DNA from: Hymenobacter actinosclerus
GTDB lineage: Bacteria > Bacteroidota > Bacteroidia > Cytophagales > Hymenobacteraceae
Direction of reading: 5' to 3'
DNA length: 64,000 bases
Assembly: GCF_900111515.1 (NCBI RefSeq)
Contig: NZ_FOHS01000002.1
Span: 868,001 to 932,000, forward strand
Both the position numbers and the translations under genes were made by a program. Below the pieces are notes generated by a model. That model had not been told where the DNA came from. It worked only from the letters and a program-made list of their open reading frames with translations, and made no database searches. Below are positions 63,747 to 64,000 of the stretch, piece by piece (within the stretch, counting starts at the first letter, position 1; every line of letters begins with the position of its first letter).

Positions 63747-64000
63747 ATGTACGGTTCCGCTTCCACCCACGATATCCCGACCCAGGCTGCTACTGGCCTC
63801 GAAAACGAAGACCCTATTTTGCTGGCTGAGTTTGAGGCCCGCATTGCGCGGGGCGAGAAAATCGAGCCCACCGACTGGATGCCCCAGCTCTACCGCAAGC
63901 AGCTCACGCGCATGATTGAGCAGCACGCGCACTCCGAAATCATCGGCTCGCTGCCTGAGGGCACCTGGATTACCCGCGCCCCCGGCTTCCGCCGTAAAAT
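63747..64000 (+). CDS. paaA: 1,2-phenylacetyl-CoA epoxidase subunit PaaA (cut by window end)
   Basis: The first 84 codons are present. [40 protein letters not shown] and [17 protein letters not shown] match the start of PaaA, the catalytic di-iron subunit of the PaaABCDE oxygenase that epoxidises the ring of phenylacetyl-CoA. The EQHAHSE stretch is part of a family-typical helix; the di-iron ligands lie largely beyond the window. The frame is open to the last base. The TetR gene upstream supports a paa cluster continuing to the right. Confidence 0.9.
   Translation, partial: MYGSASTHDIPTQAATGLENEDPILLAEFEARIARGEKIEPTDWMPQLYRKQLTRMIEQHAHSEIIGSLPEGTWITRAPGFRRK

Overview
The window looks like a chromosomal stretch of a high-GC Bacteroidota, most likely Hymenobacter or a close relative in the Cytophagales (inference). 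The signs are TAnnTTTG-type -7 promoter elements with almost no Shine-Dalgarno sites, a type IX secretion (T9SS) C-terminal sorting domain, a transketolase split into two polypeptides, an ECF sigma operon with a Spy-like sensor, and many short palindromic intergenic repeats. No rRNA, tRNA, CRISPR array, transposase or integrase gene was seen.

Layout. 0-9.3 kb: FAH-family hydrolase, M23 peptidase, lipocalin, Bcp peroxidase, and the two transketolase halves separated by a VWA protein, a membrane protein and a PhyH-type dioxygenase. 9.4-19.9 kb: ClC channel, MscS channel, DUF481 barrel, ECF sigma/anti-sigma-like/Spy-like operon, class III aminotransferase, TerB protein and PfkA. 20-33 kb: secreted protein, vanadium-haloperoxidase-like lipoprotein, MiaA, a glycosyltransferase, a large PAS/GAF hybrid histidine kinase with its response regulator, MBL hydrolase, cupin, lipoprotein and an NFACT (RqcH-like) protein. 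33.7-39.9 kb: a 1368-aa T9SS-secreted lectin-like protein, Ffh and an AT-rich orphan. 40-55.5 kb: a surface-glycan region with every step of CMP-pseudaminic acid synthesis (PseB, PseC, a PseG-PseH fusion, PseI and a PseF/SpsF-type cytidylyltransferase), plus glycosyltransferase-like, HAD/FkbH-like, deacetylase-like and flippase genes. An AT-rich orphan and a DUF4328 gene sit inside the pse operon. 55.5-63 kb: CPBP protease, SDR, RlmD, then a mosaic locus where cargo genes alternate with copied fragments of the rlmD 3' end and of the 5' end of the 61253 gene, then ThiL. 63-64 kb: a TetR regulator with a palindromic operator inside its own promoter, and the start of paaA (phenylacetyl-CoA epoxidase).

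Two features stand out. First, at least a dozen families of short palindromic or word-like repeats lie exactly at gene borders. They supply stop codons (tktN, aminotransferase, haloperoxidase, miaA, MBL, thiL), abut promoters or starts (pseB, rlmD, SDR, thiL), or encode N-termini (HAD protein, 51104 gene, probably the M23 signal peptide). They are named here rep-A to rep-N. Second, the rlmD-61253 locus shows stepwise gain of cargo genes, recorded by flanking partial duplications. Several starts were moved downstream because a perfect TAnnTTTG element lies inside the longer reading frame, often only 4-5 nt before the chosen start codon, which suggests leaderless or near-leaderless mRNAs.
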